A DNA stretch of 64,000 nucleotides, taken from Tricholomella constricta (taxonomy: Eukaryota; Basidiomycota; Agaricomycetes; Agaricales; Lyophyllaceae). The first letter of the stretch is position 1, and every line of letters begins with the position of its first letter. The translations under genes were made by a program, and so were the position numbers. The stretch covers positions 1 through 64,000 of the forward strand of contig JAACJP010000014.1 in the NCBI GenBank assembly GCA_013368375.1, given 5' to 3'. Under the pieces are notes generated by a model. That model did not search any database, had not been told where the DNA came from, and worked only from the letters and a program-made list of their open reading frames with translations. Shown here in pieces: positions 1-9,707 of the stretch.

Positions 1-593
1 TTTGTCCCGTGTAAAATATGTTCGGCTGCGGCGCGAACCGTTTCGGTGGCGTAGGGGTCATCGGGATGGTGGTTCGGGTTTAGGATTTCGAGTCTTCGAT
101 GGATCTTTGCCCATAGGTCGGGCTGGAACGCGCGACGGAATTGACGGTCGCATTCGTTTATCGAAAGTCGGCTTTTGCTGACAAGGAATTGGGTAACAGA
201 AAGGAACTGTCGGTAATATTCCCCGAGATCGCTATTCGACTGGATCCCGAGTCGGTGTCGTTCCCTGAGCAGGTGGTCGAGGTCGGCCATTGAATATTTC
301 CTTTCTTCGCTCGCGCCTGGATAAAGCGCCATTATCGCTTTTCGCCAGTCGTCGTATGTGGTACCGACTGCGAACTCGTCAAGTTGCTCCCACAGGTCAG
401 CGGTATCGATGTCGGTGTATCGCGTAGTGTGCATTTTCTTCTCCTGTTCGTCCACGACGTTACACTCGATGAAGAGATGATTCAAGTCCGAGAAATATCG
501 TCGCAGTTCGCGCGCTCGTTCGGGCACGAACGTCGGTGCCGAGCTTTGCCCGCGCGAGGGCATCGGTTTTGCAATAATCGGTGGTTGTGCCAT
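1..593 (-). CDS. Element B1: gag polyprotein, partial (runs off left edge)
   Basis: This is the N-terminal part of a retrotransposon capsid (gag) polyprotein; the rest lies beyond base 1. The first ATG is at 593. The frame aligns with the gag of B2 (6047-8344) nearly residue for residue, for example RARELRRYFSDL against RARELRRYSSDL, and LNPNHHPDDPYATE in both. The same frame stays open upstream to about base 990 and beyond without any ATG, and that upstream part is also conserved between B1 and B2, so the protein may begin before 593. The element lies inside element A and reads leftwards. No break is visible in the part present. Confidence 0.85.
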   Translation of the reverse strand, partial: MAQPPIIAKPMPSRGQSSAPTFVPERARELRRYFSDLNHLFIECNVVDEQEKKMHTTRYTDIDTADLWEQLDEFAVGTTYDDWRKAIMALYPGASEERKYSMADLDHLLRERHRLGIQSNSDLGEYYRQFLSVTQFLVSKSRLSINECDRQFRRAFQPDLWAKIHRRLEILNPNHHPDDPYATETVRAAAEHILHGT

Positions 594-1057
594 GATAGAT
601 GGTGTTGGTTTTGGGAGAGGGGACGGGGAGGGGGAATACGACGGTGAATAAGAATCTGAGGTTTCTGGAGTCGCGGGCGATAGAGATGGGAGTCTAAATT
701 CTACTCCTTGATCGGTGGTAGGCGGTTCCGACGTGAAGGGGTCAAAATCTAGGTCAGTTTGAGCGGTCGGTTCGGAGAACGGTGGTTGATCGGTCGGGGT
801 AGGTGACGGTAGCGTTGACGAAGGGATATAGAAGAGCGGGCTGAGGTTGTTATGGATTGCGCGGTGTGGTGTTACTGAGCGGAAGAGCGGGGAGAGCGAT
901 TCTGAGTCGGTGTCGGCTTGTCCGAAGGCAGCACGAATTTCGGCACGGAGGGTTCGGGCTTTAGCTTCTTGTCGGGTTGCGGGCGGAATGGTCGACGAGT
1001 CGTAGGTTTTTATGAACAAGAGGAATGAAGCTGCGTGTTCGGCAGTGGCTTTTAAAA

Positions 1058-1075
1058 CCCTCGCGGTGGGCTCCA
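1058..1075 (-). other. Element B1 primer binding site
   Basis: On the minus strand the 18 bases starting TGGAGCCCACC lie three bases after the inferred end of the 5' LTR. They are complementary to a tRNA 3' end that would read through a T-arm and acceptor stem to CCA. B2 has the same site at 8795-8812 with one substitution. The tRNA species was not identified. Confidence 0.65.
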
Positions 1076-1632
1076 GAATGATAGAGTTAGAAGGCCTGTA
1101 GGTGCTGTGCACAACAACAAAACAACTAACAACTATGGGGGCGAGAAATGTTAAAAGTTCCCAAACACGCGAGTGTGCAGGGTTTGTAAGGGTTGTTTGA
1201 CGTAGGTAAAAGACGATCCGACTCGTAAATAGTCGAACCGACGTTGAAACGACGGAGGCGATGGAGATACGACGTTCCCAGATGGAACGGTCGGCGACGC
1301 GACTTTGGGTGTTGGTTGTGCGACAGCGAGACGAACGAGGTTAATACGGAGAACTCACGGGTTCGGGCGACGTGTACGAGACGACAGAGACGGCAGTTAC
1401 GAGGTTTACGACGGTGGCGGTGGTTTATACGATGAGAACGATGCGGAGACGACAGAGACGACGGTTTTTGAGCTATTAACTCGGAGAGTGAGGGAAAATA
1501 CGGGCTGTAATTCACTGAGGGCAGTAGGTAATACACGGGTACGTTTTTATACTATGCGACCGACTCGCCCTTCGCGAGCCGGCGAGGCAGGTGTTTACCG
1601 GTTTATTGGGCGAAGCACCGCCAAGCTTAGTA

Positions 1633-1640
1633 CCGCGCGA
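1633..1640. other. Empty insertion site matching the transposon target in B2's LTR
   Basis: The octamer CCGCGCGA occurs once here, with the flanks of the LTR continuing on both sides. In the B2 LTR the same octamer is duplicated on either side of the 9426-12197 insertion. This copy therefore shows the pre-insertion state. Confidence 0.85.
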
Positions 1641-1954
1641 CGCTTTTTAGAGAGTGTGGCGCTCTTTGGCTCGGCAACGGGGTTTCTGATCGGCTCGCGG
1701 CGTCGGGTCGGATGTGTGATCGGTGGTAGATTTTCGATTGTTAGTGGTTCTTTGGAGGCGGAGCTCCGTGGTGCGGCCGGATCCTCTCTGCGAATGGCTG
1801 GGCAATGCGTTGCGTAGGATAATATCAAATTGGGTCTGGTCGTCGCCGTGTTGAGGCCTTGGCATACGAACGTGCGCGGTCGCTGACAAGTCACCCAGTG
1901 TTCCGTGCTCCGTGCGCCCGGAGAGGAGAACTGACACTGCAAGTTACTTCGTAT

Positions 1955-2085
1955 CTTGGTCGGTGTGTCGGTCGGTTGGTCGGTCGTATCGTCGGTCGGT
2001 CGTACTATCGGTCGGTCGTACCGTTGGTCGGTCGTACCATCGGTCGGTCGTACCGTTGGTCGGTCGGTTCGTGCTTCGGTCGCAC
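1955..2085. repeat. GGTCGGTC-rich tandem repeat inside B1 LTR
   Basis: Imperfect tandem repetition of units such as TCGGTCGGTCGTACC fills about 130 bp of the LTR. The matching part of the B2 LTR (around 12600-12650) holds only a short GGTCGG stretch. This looks like an expansion specific to the B1 copy. Confidence 0.8.
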
Positions 2086-2165
2086 TTGGGACCGTGCTTG
2101 CCGTGGCGCAGAGATTGATGACCGTAGTATAGGTCGGTTCAGTGTACAGCACAGGACGGTGCTCA

Positions 2166-2460
2166 TCAACGGTTCTGATTCCGTATACTTGTCGGCATCG
2201 CTCGTCTTACGCGCTTCATTTTCGCGCTGACGTTCTTCACATAGCTCGTCAGCCTGTGCTCGTTCGTTCGAAGGCTCGTTTTGTGCCTTCTGCTGTCGTC
2301 GTTGGGGTTTTCTTTTCTTCGGAGGTGGCTTATCCCCCTCCTTCAGAGTTTCTTGAAACTCTTCATCGGATAATAGAAGTGCTGGATGATCCTTCGGTAG
2401 GCTGTTTATCGGCCTACCCTCATTATCAGGATCTTCGTCATCTTCTATTGTTACTTTTAG
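2166..2460 (-). pseudogene. Element A: protease-RT linker remnant
   Basis: Downstream of the protease frame, the minus strand keeps an open acidic and lysine-rich frame (VTIEDDEDPDNEGRP, then LLLSDEEFQETLKEGDKPPP). This resembles the linker between protease and reverse transcriptase in Ty3-type elements. It is cut at 2166 by insertion of B1. The RT, RNase H and integrase of A are not in the window. Confidence 0.6.
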
Positions 2461-2883
2461 TCATTCTCTTCGTTTTTCCAACGATCGATGGCGTCTAGCA
2501 CGGCCATCAGTATCCTCCATTTTTACTTTAGTCGCTGGTGTAGCGACTCCATTGACGATAACTTCGTCATGATTAAAGTCGAGCACGACATTATTTGCGC
2601 GCATAAACGGCGTGCCTATAATCACGTCGTATCGATCAAAGTTAGCCAGGTCCATGTAGACCTTTCCTTTAAACCCTGGAAGGGCGACTTCCACCGTCGT
2701 GCCAAAATTTACTGTGGCCCGACTTCCTTTAGTTCCGAGCTGGAGGATTAATGGGTCCTCCAGCGGACATACTCGAATATTGGCCACTTGAGCGAATGAC
2801 GGCGTAAGTCCGGTAGTCGTACTTCCGGAATCCCAGAGAGTCCAAGCCTCATGTCCACCTACGTTAACGAGGTGACCAGGCAC
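2461..2883 (-). CDS. Element A: retropepsin (aspartic protease) domain
   Basis: This 140-codon frame carries a clear retropepsin catalytic motif, LWDSGSTTTGLTP, followed by a hydrophobic stretch ending DVIIGTPFMRANNVVLD, the second hallmark of retroviral-type proteases. It would cut the Gag-Pol precursor. It overlaps the end of the gag frame (2859-5633) in a different reading frame, so expression needs either a -1 type frameshift or repair of a mutation. I see no convincing slippery heptamer at the overlap, so mutational breakage is as likely as programmed shifting. Confidence 0.75.
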   Translation of the reverse strand: MPGHLVNVGGHEAWTLWDSGSTTTGLTPSFAQVANIRVCPLEDPLILQLGTKGSRATVNFGTTVEVALPGFKGKVYMDLANFDRYDVIIGTPFMRANNVVLDFNHDEVIVNGVATPATKVKMEDTDGRARRHRSLEKRRE

Positions 2884-5633
2884 TCCTTGTCTTTTATCGG
2901 GACTATGGGACGAGCAATCTTGTCCCTACCCGTCCGCACTTTCACTTTGCAAACTGGTGGTTTATCATTGCGTTCTTCTGACGCAATCACCTCTGTCATC
3001 GCAAACATACGCTCGGTCTCATCGTCCCAAGCGTAGTATTCATTCTCGTAGACCTCCATGTCTACGAAGTCATCGCCTTCGTCTTCTTTGTCCGCCTCTG
3101 TATCAGGGCGTCCAGTTTCTTGTCCATCCGGCTCCTCAGGCGAAGTATCTTCATCGTCCGCCTCACTCGCTGCGTCAACTGCCGCCGTATGAGCGGCCCT
3201 TAGAAACACTCGGGGTTGCTTCTTGGGCTTCTTGCAGTCTTTTGCGAAATGCCCTAGTCCTCCACAATTAAAACACACCTCGCCAGGTGGGTGATTATGG
3301 TGACCGTGATTCTTCGTGTGATTGTGGGGCAGACAATCTCCAGTCTTCACCGCTGGTTTTTCAACGTGGAACTTTTGCTCTCCACGTCCAGGTTGATCCT
3401 GATACACTGGCTTGGTGTATGGCTTCTCATGCGATGCGCCATACACACATCGAGGCCTGTTAAAGTTGTTTTGTGGGGCGTTTACTCGCCCCCCATCTGG
3501 TTTCCGTAATTGACTCATTTGAGGTCGGTGAGCGGTTATGTTCCGCTCAAAATAATCAGCCGTCTTCTGGGTGGCTTGGTGTGCTAAGCCCACCGCTAGG
3601 AATTCTTGGGCCGTGTTGATTTCGGGTGATAGCCCGTCATCGAATAACGCCTTCCGCATTTCACGGGGCAGTGTTTTGAGGAATTTCTCCAGGAACGTCC
3701 AGTCGTCCGTTCTTGCTGCCATATTCATGGCGTGGTCCACAAGGTCATCATATAGACCTTGTATCCCTTTTCTCGCTGAGTAAGTAACGGCATTGAAGTC
3801 GTTACAAGCATCTTGCATGGTTGAGGGCAGCACGAACCGGTCATACAGCCCAAGTACGACGTCTTCGAACGTCCAGGACTGCTTCTCGCGGTTCACATGT
3901 ATAACGTGGCGATTGTACCACTTTCGGGCTTCACCATCGAGAAACTCTGATGTTATCAGAACGCGCTCTTGGTCGCGTTCGTCTCCTCCAAACTGGCTCA
4001 CTGCCAGCATAACGACAAGGCTCGACAGCCATTCTTCTAGGTCGCCGAACTTTGCACTTCCACTATAGGTGCCTACGGACTTTGAGTCCGCACGCCGAGA
4101 TTTCATCCCGTCCGGAAGCGACAGTCGTACCGACAATCGCTCGTGTATCAATTGATGCAATCGCTCATGCATCTTAGTTTTATGCTGCTCTCCGGCAGCA
4201 TATATTCCATCCGCAATTGATTGACTCCTGCGGATCGGAGCAGGCATTGAATAGCCTCGAGTCTGAGCTCGGGGCTGAGCATATTCCGCGGGTTCACTTA
4301 TTCGAACCCGCATGTCTTGACGGCCGTTAGCCGTTGCCATCGAATTAGTTTTGTCGACGGCCCCAGTTCCAGTTACCACTCCGCCATCCGAACCTTGAGT
4401 TTGCGAGGCCCATTGCCTCGCCATCTCATCCACAGGCATATGTCCTTCAAAGACGACACCTTGGTCGTCATAGTTCGTGAACTTGCTCCGTGATAGATCA
4501 GTGTTTCTCAAACGCTGGTAAGCGATTCGGTTGTTCCATTCTCTCGCTAATGGAACCCGACCATTCTTAGCCTCCGTAGGTACTTGAATAGCTGGCGCAT
4601 TTTCGTTGCCAGCTGGTTGGGATTTTGTGTATTTACGCTCTGTGGGTGGGTCTAATGTAGACTCACTAACAGGGGCCCATCGGGAACCCTGTGGGTGCGC
4701 AAGATGCTCTTCCCGAGTCGTTCTTTCGCGTTTCGCTGCCGCGGCCCGACGACGATAATCGTCGTCAGATTCTCCTAACTGGCGCGCTTGATGAAGCGCC
4801 GATACTGCCATGGCAGCCTCATCAAGAGGCTGGTTCGATCCAGAGGCCACTGCTTGAGGCGTGAACAGGTCATCCCAATGACCTTTTCCTTTATTTAACG
4901 GAGCTTTTTCAATTACAGGGGTCCCAGCGATTGAACTAACGGCTGAATTCGAAGTTCCCTTAGGGTACTTCTTCCTGTACTCCGTAACTACTACAGATAG
5001 CGCTTCCAAGTATCGGTCGGCATAATCTTGTGCGACCATTTCTCCAACGGATTGTGCTCCGGTGGATCGTAGGACGAGCCTATCTGCTCGTTCCTCCAGT
5101 CGCCTTCGTCGATGTTCGCTACGCACATCGGTGGTGTCCCAAAATTGCTTTACTTGTAGCGCCAGCAGTTCCCTTTCGCTGGCTTCTTCTTCGTTGGCCT
5201 CAGGGTCGGACAAGTCATCTTCGTCCGACTCTATCTTGACTACGTTCAAGGTGGACGCCCCGAACGTTCTGCTTGATAGACGGCTTTCTGGCCATTTGCT
5301 TCCAGATGTGGATATAGGGTGTTGTAATCTGGCCAATTCATCGGCCAAACTCCCAGGCGCATTGGTGCGTGCTGTCTGCCAAAGTTCCTCCGACTTTAAT
5401 CCTAGAGTGTTCTGCGCTGGTGGGCTTTGTCCACCAGCGACTAATCCAACTTCCACTGGTGGCAATGGAAGTTGTGATGGGAGATGCGCTGTCAGCGCAT
5501 CCTCAAGGACCGGAGTTCGGCTCTTTCCGGGTGTGGGAGTTGTTGACATCGGGTCTGGATCTCGGTGGTTCTTTCTGATGGTGGGTGTTCTGAATGGAAT
5601 GTGGGTCTGCGTGACGTCGTGGGTACGCAGCAA
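2859..5633 (-). CDS. Element A: Ty3/gypsy-type Gag
   Basis: A 924-codon frame. The N-terminal half is low-complexity and charged. A retrotransposon gag domain is recognisable around ARKWYNRHV and LKTLPREMRKAL. A C-terminal CCHC zinc knuckle follows (CFNCGGLGHFAKDC, spacing C-x2-C-x4-H-x4-C), then an acidic tail. The first ATG is at 5633, but the ATG at 5549 (MSTTPTPGKSRTPV) is a more typical start. The protein would form the particle shell and bind RNA. The element is interrupted downstream by B1 and is itself inserted in B2. Confidence 0.8.
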   Translation of the reverse strand: MLRTHDVTQTHIPFRTPTIRKNHRDPDPMSTTPTPGKSRTPVLEDALTAHLPSQLPLPPVEVGLVAGGQSPPAQNTLGLKSEELWQTARTNAPGSLADELARLQHPISTSGSKWPESRLSSRTFGASTLNVVKIESDEDDLSDPEANEEEASERELLALQVKQFWDTTDVRSEHRRRRLEERADRLVLRSTGAQSVGEMVAQDYADRYLEALSVVVTEYRKKYPKGTSNSAVSSIAGTPVIEKAPLNKGKGHWDDLFTPQAVASGSNQPLDEAAMAVSALHQARQLGESDDDYRRRAAAAKRERTTREEHLAHPQGSRWAPVSESTLDPPTERKYTKSQPAGNENAPAIQVPTEAKNGRVPLAREWNNRIAYQRLRNTDLSRSKFTNYDDQGVVFEGHMPVDEMARQWASQTQGSDGGVVTGTGAVDKTNSMATANGRQDMRVRISEPAEYAQPRAQTRGYSMPAPIRRSQSIADGIYAAGEQHKTKMHERLHQLIHERLSVRLSLPDGMKSRRADSKSVGTYSGSAKFGDLEEWLSSLVVMLAVSQFGGDERDQERVLITSEFLDGEARKWYNRHVIHVNREKQSWTFEDVVLGLYDRFVLPSTMQDACNDFNAVTYSARKGIQGLYDDLVDHAMNMAARTDDWTFLEKFLKTLPREMRKALFDDGLSPEINTAQEFLAVGLAHQATQKTADYFERNITAHRPQMSQLRKPDGGRVNAPQNNFNRPRCVYGASHEKPYTKPVYQDQPGRGEQKFHVEKPAVKTGDCLPHNHTKNHGHHNHPPGEVCFNCGGLGHFAKDCKKPKKQPRVFLRAAHTAAVDAASEADDEDTSPEEPDGQETGRPDTEADKEDEGDDFVDMEVYENEYYAWDDETERMFAMTEVIASEERNDKPPVCKVKVRTGRDKIARPIVPIKDKECLVTSLT

Positions 5634-5658
5634 TAGAAAGCAAGGTAGCTTAAAAAAA

Positions 5659-5880
5659 TGTAACGAGGTTACAGATATTGGTGACCTTGCTGTTCACACT
5701 AGACGTAAGCTTGACAAGTCTGTCGATTGCTACGTATAGGTGTACAAGGTCTAGTCTTTAATTATGTAAGGTAGTTGATTAAATAGGCAACACCAGAAGG
5801 TGTTGCCAAACAATAGCATAATCGTCTCGATAAGATACGATTAGATCAACTTAGTAGATAAGATAAGGTGCGCCCTTACA
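5659..5880 (-). repeat. Element A 5' LTR (tentative limits)
   Basis: On the minus strand it starts TGTAAGGGCGCACC at 5880 and can be closed at GTTACA (5659), giving the inverted ends TGTAA...TTACA. The 3' LTR lies outside the window, so the limits cannot be confirmed by comparison. B2 coding sequence resumes directly after 5880, which supports that boundary. Confidence 0.55.
5786..5807. other. Perfect hairpin in element A LTR
   Basis: GGCAACACC and GGTGTTGCC form a perfect 9-bp stem around the loop AGAA. It stands in an AT-rich part of the LTR. Confidence 0.8.
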
Positions 5881-6046
5881 ATGGGTGAGGTTAGTTCGGA
5901 TGCCGTAACGTAGAGTGAGGCTAGTTGTGTGTTATGCGCGGTGTCGCTATTAAGTTCAGTCGGGAGGTCGCAGAAGGAAACAACGGTCGGGGTATAGCTT
6001 AGTGGGTCGCACTCGAGGAGGAGTGCAATATCGCTGTGATCTTGAC
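5881..6046 (-). pseudogene. Element B2: start of pol region, cut by element A
   Basis: After the gag-protease stop at 6047 the minus strand has an uninterrupted frame, including LLLECDPLSYTPTVV and ASELTSP, up to the junction with element A at 5880. It looks like the start of a pol frame in a second reading frame, but it is too short to assign a domain. Confidence 0.4.
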
Positions 6047-8344
6047 TTATTTCCTCGAGAGTCTACGAAAATTTACGTCGGTCTTGGGGCGGCGACGTTG
6101 CCCGCGTGCGAAGGTCGGGATTGCAATGACCTCTCGAGTGTTCGGGTCGGTGATGGTTATGATAGTATCATCGGCGGAGCGTGTTTTGACGTTGGAGCAG
6201 GTTAGTACGTCGAATGGGCGTCCGAGGAGTATGTCGTATGCGGGGTTACGAATGACGTGCATCTGGAGGTAGAGTGTGACTTCGCCGATCGTGCAAGGTA
6301 CGTTCCGTGCCAGGCCGAGCAAGGGGTCGGTCGTTCCATTGGCGGATTGCATTTGTAGGACGATAGTTGGGTCGTATTTGACTCCCAACCCGTGGCAGAC
6401 TTCTTCCGACATCGCGATGATTTGGCACCCGCTGTCTACAATGCTTTCGATTTGTTCTCTGGTGTCGACCATTATCATGATGGATCGAAGCGCGTGCGAT
6501 TCCATTGCGACGATCAGTCGGTCGGGGCTCTCGCCAGGCAGTAGGGTCTGGTAGTACGTGTCGTAGATGTCGCCTGTGACCAGCGCCCCCAGCGGGGGTG
6601 TCGCGTTGTCGCTATTGGCTTCGCAAGGGAGCGCGTCGAGCTCTTCTATAAATGCCGACGTGGGGATTTCCTGGTACACTGTTGTAATATTGTTGGATAC
6701 GATGCGCTTGGGTGTGTTGGCGTCTCTGAACTTCCCGCGAACCTCTGGTGCTACGCCACAGAGCTCCCGCACGGTTACCGGTATGGTTGCATCGAGTGCG
6801 CGTTCGAATAAGGCGGTCGACTTGGCTGGGTCTGTAATGGGCGCTTGGGTGCGGTACACGCCGTCCGTCTTCGCTTTCTCGGTGGCGGCTAAGTTGCGCG
6901 TGGTAGGGGGCATGTAACGGTTCTCTGGGATGTTAGAGAAAGGGTGTACTGGGGTTCGATCGCGTGCATTGGTCGCTGAGTCGGTCTTGGTACTAGGGAT
7001 CAGGGGTACGTTAGACGGTGGCGGGGGAGCCTTGGCTTTGCCTTTCATCGTGTCTGGGACGGCTTGCGACGCAGGTGCCGACCTGTTGTTTGGCGGGGCG
7101 GCTTTTGGTTGGTCGGCATCTTGGACGGTTTCGATCGTGACGGGTCGTTTTTGAGGAGCGCGGCTAATGAGCTCCACACCATCGAATACCTCTTTCCTTG
7201 CACGCAAGGTGTTGAGTTCCCGTTCTAGTACGACCATGCGATCTTCGATCTTTAGGTCATGATTGGTGATGTCGTTAAACTGCAGTATCTCCAGCATCAT
7301 GCTTTCGGTCGGGTTCGCGTTGGCCGACAATTGCCCCGTCGCTAGCTGGCCTGGATGGCGCCGATGCCACTCGTCGAATTTGTCCTTTAGGTATCTGCCT
7401 GGGAGTCCTGGCGGTGGGAGCGTACCGTTTGGTAGGCCTACTTTGTTGTCAGTGGTTCGTCTGCGACAACGACCGTCGGTGCAGTATTGCTCAACTAGGG
7501 GGCATTCCGTGATAAAGTGTCCTTCTTCGCCACAAAAATGGCAGTTGCGATGGGGCGGTCGGCCTCCTTCGCTATGCCCTTGGTGCTCTAGTCGCTTGAT
7601 GTGTGCTTCTAGTAGGTGGATCTTCTCGGCGAGCTCTTCCCATTTAATAGGTTTACCCGTGGTTGGCGACGTGACGGTGTCCGACAGCGATCCGCGAGGT
7701 GCGATCATGATAGGCGGGGGTGCGCGCGCGGGTTCTTCTTGCTGTCGGTTGGTGTTCGATCCATGGAGGATGTGTTCGGCCGCTGCGCGGACTTGTTCGG
7801 TGGCATAGGGATCATCGGGGTGGTGGTTTGGGTTTAGGATCTCGAGTCTGCGATGAATTTTGGACCATAGGTCGGACTGGAACGCACGTCGGAACTGGCG
7901 ATCACGCTCGTTTTTCGAAAGTCGGTCCTTGCTGACTAGGAATTGGGTGATTGGAAGGAATTGTCGGTAATACTCTCCGAGTTCGCTATTGGATTGGATC
8001 CCGAGTCGGTGGCGCTCTCTAATTAAGACCTCGAGGTCGGCGATGGAGTATTTCCTCTCTTCGCTCGCTCCGGGGTAAAGCGACAGGATCGCGAGTCGCC
8101 ACTCGGCATGGGTACCGTTGTTAAACTCTTCGAGTTGCTCCCATAGGTCTGCAGTGTCGATGTCGGTATATCGGGTGGTGTGTACTTTCATCTCTTGGTC
8201 GTCGGTGACATTGCTTTCGACGAACAGTAGGTCTAGGTCAGAGGAGTATCGCCGGAGTTCCCGCGCGCGTTCAGGCGTGAACGTCGGCGCGGAACTTTGA
8301 CCTCGTGCCGGCATCGGTTTCGCAATAACTGGAGGCTGTTCCAT
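6047..8344 (-). CDS. Element B2: Gag-protease polyprotein
   Basis: 765 codons from the first ATG. An N-terminal capsid-like region (residues about 20-200, including REFRQFLP-like helices and the conserved LNPNHHPDDPY) is followed by a CCHC zinc knuckle, CHFCGEEGHFITEC, near residue 270. A proline-rich linker leads to a C-terminal retropepsin with IVDSGCQIIAMSEEV and the distal motif YDILLGRPFDVL. It encodes the particle shell and its processing enzyme. The frame is open in both B copies upstream of this ATG: here back to a TAA at 8759-8761, with a near-cognate ATT at 8735-8737. The upstream peptide is conserved, so the true protein may be about 131 residues longer. The reverse transcriptase would follow but is disrupted by element A. 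Confidence 0.8.
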   Translation of the reverse strand: MEQPPVIAKPMPARGQSSAPTFTPERARELRRYSSDLDLLFVESNVTDDQEMKVHTTRYTDIDTADLWEQLEEFNNGTHAEWRLAILSLYPGASEERKYSIADLEVLIRERHRLGIQSNSELGEYYRQFLPITQFLVSKDRLSKNERDRQFRRAFQSDLWSKIHRRLEILNPNHHPDDPYATEQVRAAAEHILHGSNTNRQQEEPARAPPPIMIAPRGSLSDTVTSPTTGKPIKWEELAEKIHLLEAHIKRLEHQGHSEGGRPPHRNCHFCGEEGHFITECPLVEQYCTDGRCRRRTTDNKVGLPNGTLPPPGLPGRYLKDKFDEWHRRHPGQLATGQLSANANPTESMMLEILQFNDITNHDLKIEDRMVVLERELNTLRARKEVFDGVELISRAPQKRPVTIETVQDADQPKAAPPNNRSAPASQAVPDTMKGKAKAPPPPSNVPLIPSTKTDSATNARDRTPVHPFSNIPENRYMPPTTRNLAATEKAKTDGVYRTQAPITDPAKSTALFERALDATIPVTVRELCGVAPEVRGKFRDANTPKRIVSNNITTVYQEIPTSAFIEELDALPCEANSDNATPPLGALVTGDIYDTYYQTLLPGESPDRLIVAMESHALRSIMIMVDTREQIESIVDSGCQIIAMSEEVCHGLGVKYDPTIVLQMQSANGTTDPLLGLARNVPCTIGEVTLYLQMHVIRNPAYDILLGRPFDVLTCSNVKTRSADDTIITITDPNTREVIAIPTFARGQRRRPKTDVNFRRLSRK

Positions 8345-8794
8345 CGTGGGGCATACGATCGGGGTTGGTTTCGGGAAAGGGGATGGAGAGGGGGAGTTTG
8401 ATGGCGTGAAAGGCTCTGAGTCGTTGGAAGGAGTAGGCGATAGAGAAGGGAGTCTGAATTCGACGTTCCAATCGGTAGTGGGTGGTTCCGACTCAAATGG
8501 ATCGGAGTCGGTAGGGGTGCGATCTACGTCGCGCGGCGATGTCGGGGTTGGCGATGGTGGTTCAGGGGAAGGGTTATAGAAGAGGGGGCTAAGGTTGTTG
8601 TGGGTCGCGCGGTGCGGAGTTACGGAGCGAAAGAGCGGGGAGAGGGATTCTGAGTCGGTGTCGGCTTGTCCAAAGGCAGCGCGAATTTCGGCGCGGAGGG
8701 TTCGAGCTCTAGCTTCTTGTCTGGTGGCGGGCAGAATGGTCGCCGAGTCGGAGAGTATTTAGTGAGATGCGTGTTCGGTGGTGGCTTTTTAAAA

Positions 8795-8812
8795 CCCTCG
8801 TGGTGGGCTCCA
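8795..8812 (-). other. Element B2 primer binding site
   Basis: The minus-strand 18-mer starts TGGAGCCCACC three bases after the LTR end at 8816. It differs by one base from the B1 site at 1058-1075. Confidence 0.6.
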
Positions 8813-8815
8813 GAA

Positions 8816-9425
8816 TGATAGAGCTAGAAGGCCTGTAGGTGCTGTGCACAACAACAAAACAACTAACAACTAAATTGGGCGAGAAGTGTTAAAAGTTCCC
8901 AAACACGCGAGTGTGCAGGGTTTGAAAAGGTGTGTTTAGAAGTGTATATGGTAGTCCGACACGTAGGAGTGCGAACCGACGGGGGTACGACAGTTATGAC
9001 GGTATGTGATCGCTTTGCGGCAAAGGTCAGTTGGGCTCGCGACTAGCGGTGTCAGCGCGCGACTAAGGAATGAACGAGCTCTAACGAAGTGAACTCACGA
9101 GTTCCGATTACGATTTCTGGGCTGGCAGCGGCGACGGTTACGAGTTTTTACGAGGAGAGCGACGATTCGCGACGAGTTCTACGAGGGGGATGACGGTTTG
9201 CGACGAGGTTTGCGATACGAGTGACTTCGAGGTAGCGGAAGATCGGGGTTTCTGAGCTATTAACTCTAAGTCTGAGGAATGATATGGGCTGTAATTCACT
9301 GAGGTTTGTATGTACGACATGCGTTGGTTTTTATACTCTACGGGGGGGTTACCGTTCCTAAGAGCGACCAGGCAGGTGTTTATGGGTTTTATTAGCGAGT
9401 CGCCGCCAAGCTCGGTACCGCGCGA
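8816..9425 (-). repeat. Element B2 5' LTR, inner part
   Basis: This is the downstream (minus-strand) portion of the B2 LTR, ending CTCTATCA at 8816. It matches the B1 LTR over the same region and stops at the octamer CCGCGCGA (9418-9425), where the 2.77 kb transposon is inserted. The remainder of the LTR is at 12206-12658. Confidence 0.75.
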
Positions 9426-9431
9426 GAGGTC

Positions 9432-9510
9432 TTTACACTCCCCCACCTATTCTGATCGGAATCCTATCGGACTCCTAGGACTTCCTAGGACCATCCTAGG
9501 ACTCCGATCG
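9432..9510. repeat. Left terminal inverted repeat and subterminal motifs
   Basis: The sequence mirrors 12110-12190 in reverse complement: the CCCCCACCTATTC block, then repeated CCTAGGA and palindromic TCCGATCGGA units. Repeated palindromes near the ends are typical of transposase-binding subterminal regions in hAT-type elements; binding itself is inferred. Confidence 0.75.
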
Positions 9511-9707
9511 GACAGTTGCATAGGACTTTCATCAAGAGGATCCACTCATTTGGACCAGTCCGAGTCCTATTCAGTCCGATCGGAATCTGTCGGACTGTCA
9601 GATCGGACTCGGATTCCGATAGGATTCTGACATAGAATAATCCAATGGACTCCTCGGACATCCTAAGACAGTCCGATCACCCAATATTGTTTGTGAAAAA
9701 TATTTGC

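Larger units (their letters stand above)
1079..2165 (-). repeat. Element B1 5' LTR (about 1.09 kb)
   Basis: Read on the minus strand, this LTR runs from TGAGCACCG at 2165 to CTCTATCA at 1079, with canonical TG...CA ends and the primer binding site three bases downstream. It aligns with the split LTR of B2 (8816-9425 plus 12206-12658), though the two have diverged in places. The sequence beyond 2165 matches the expected continuation of element A, so B1 is inserted in A. The other end of the insertion is outside the window. Confidence 0.75.
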
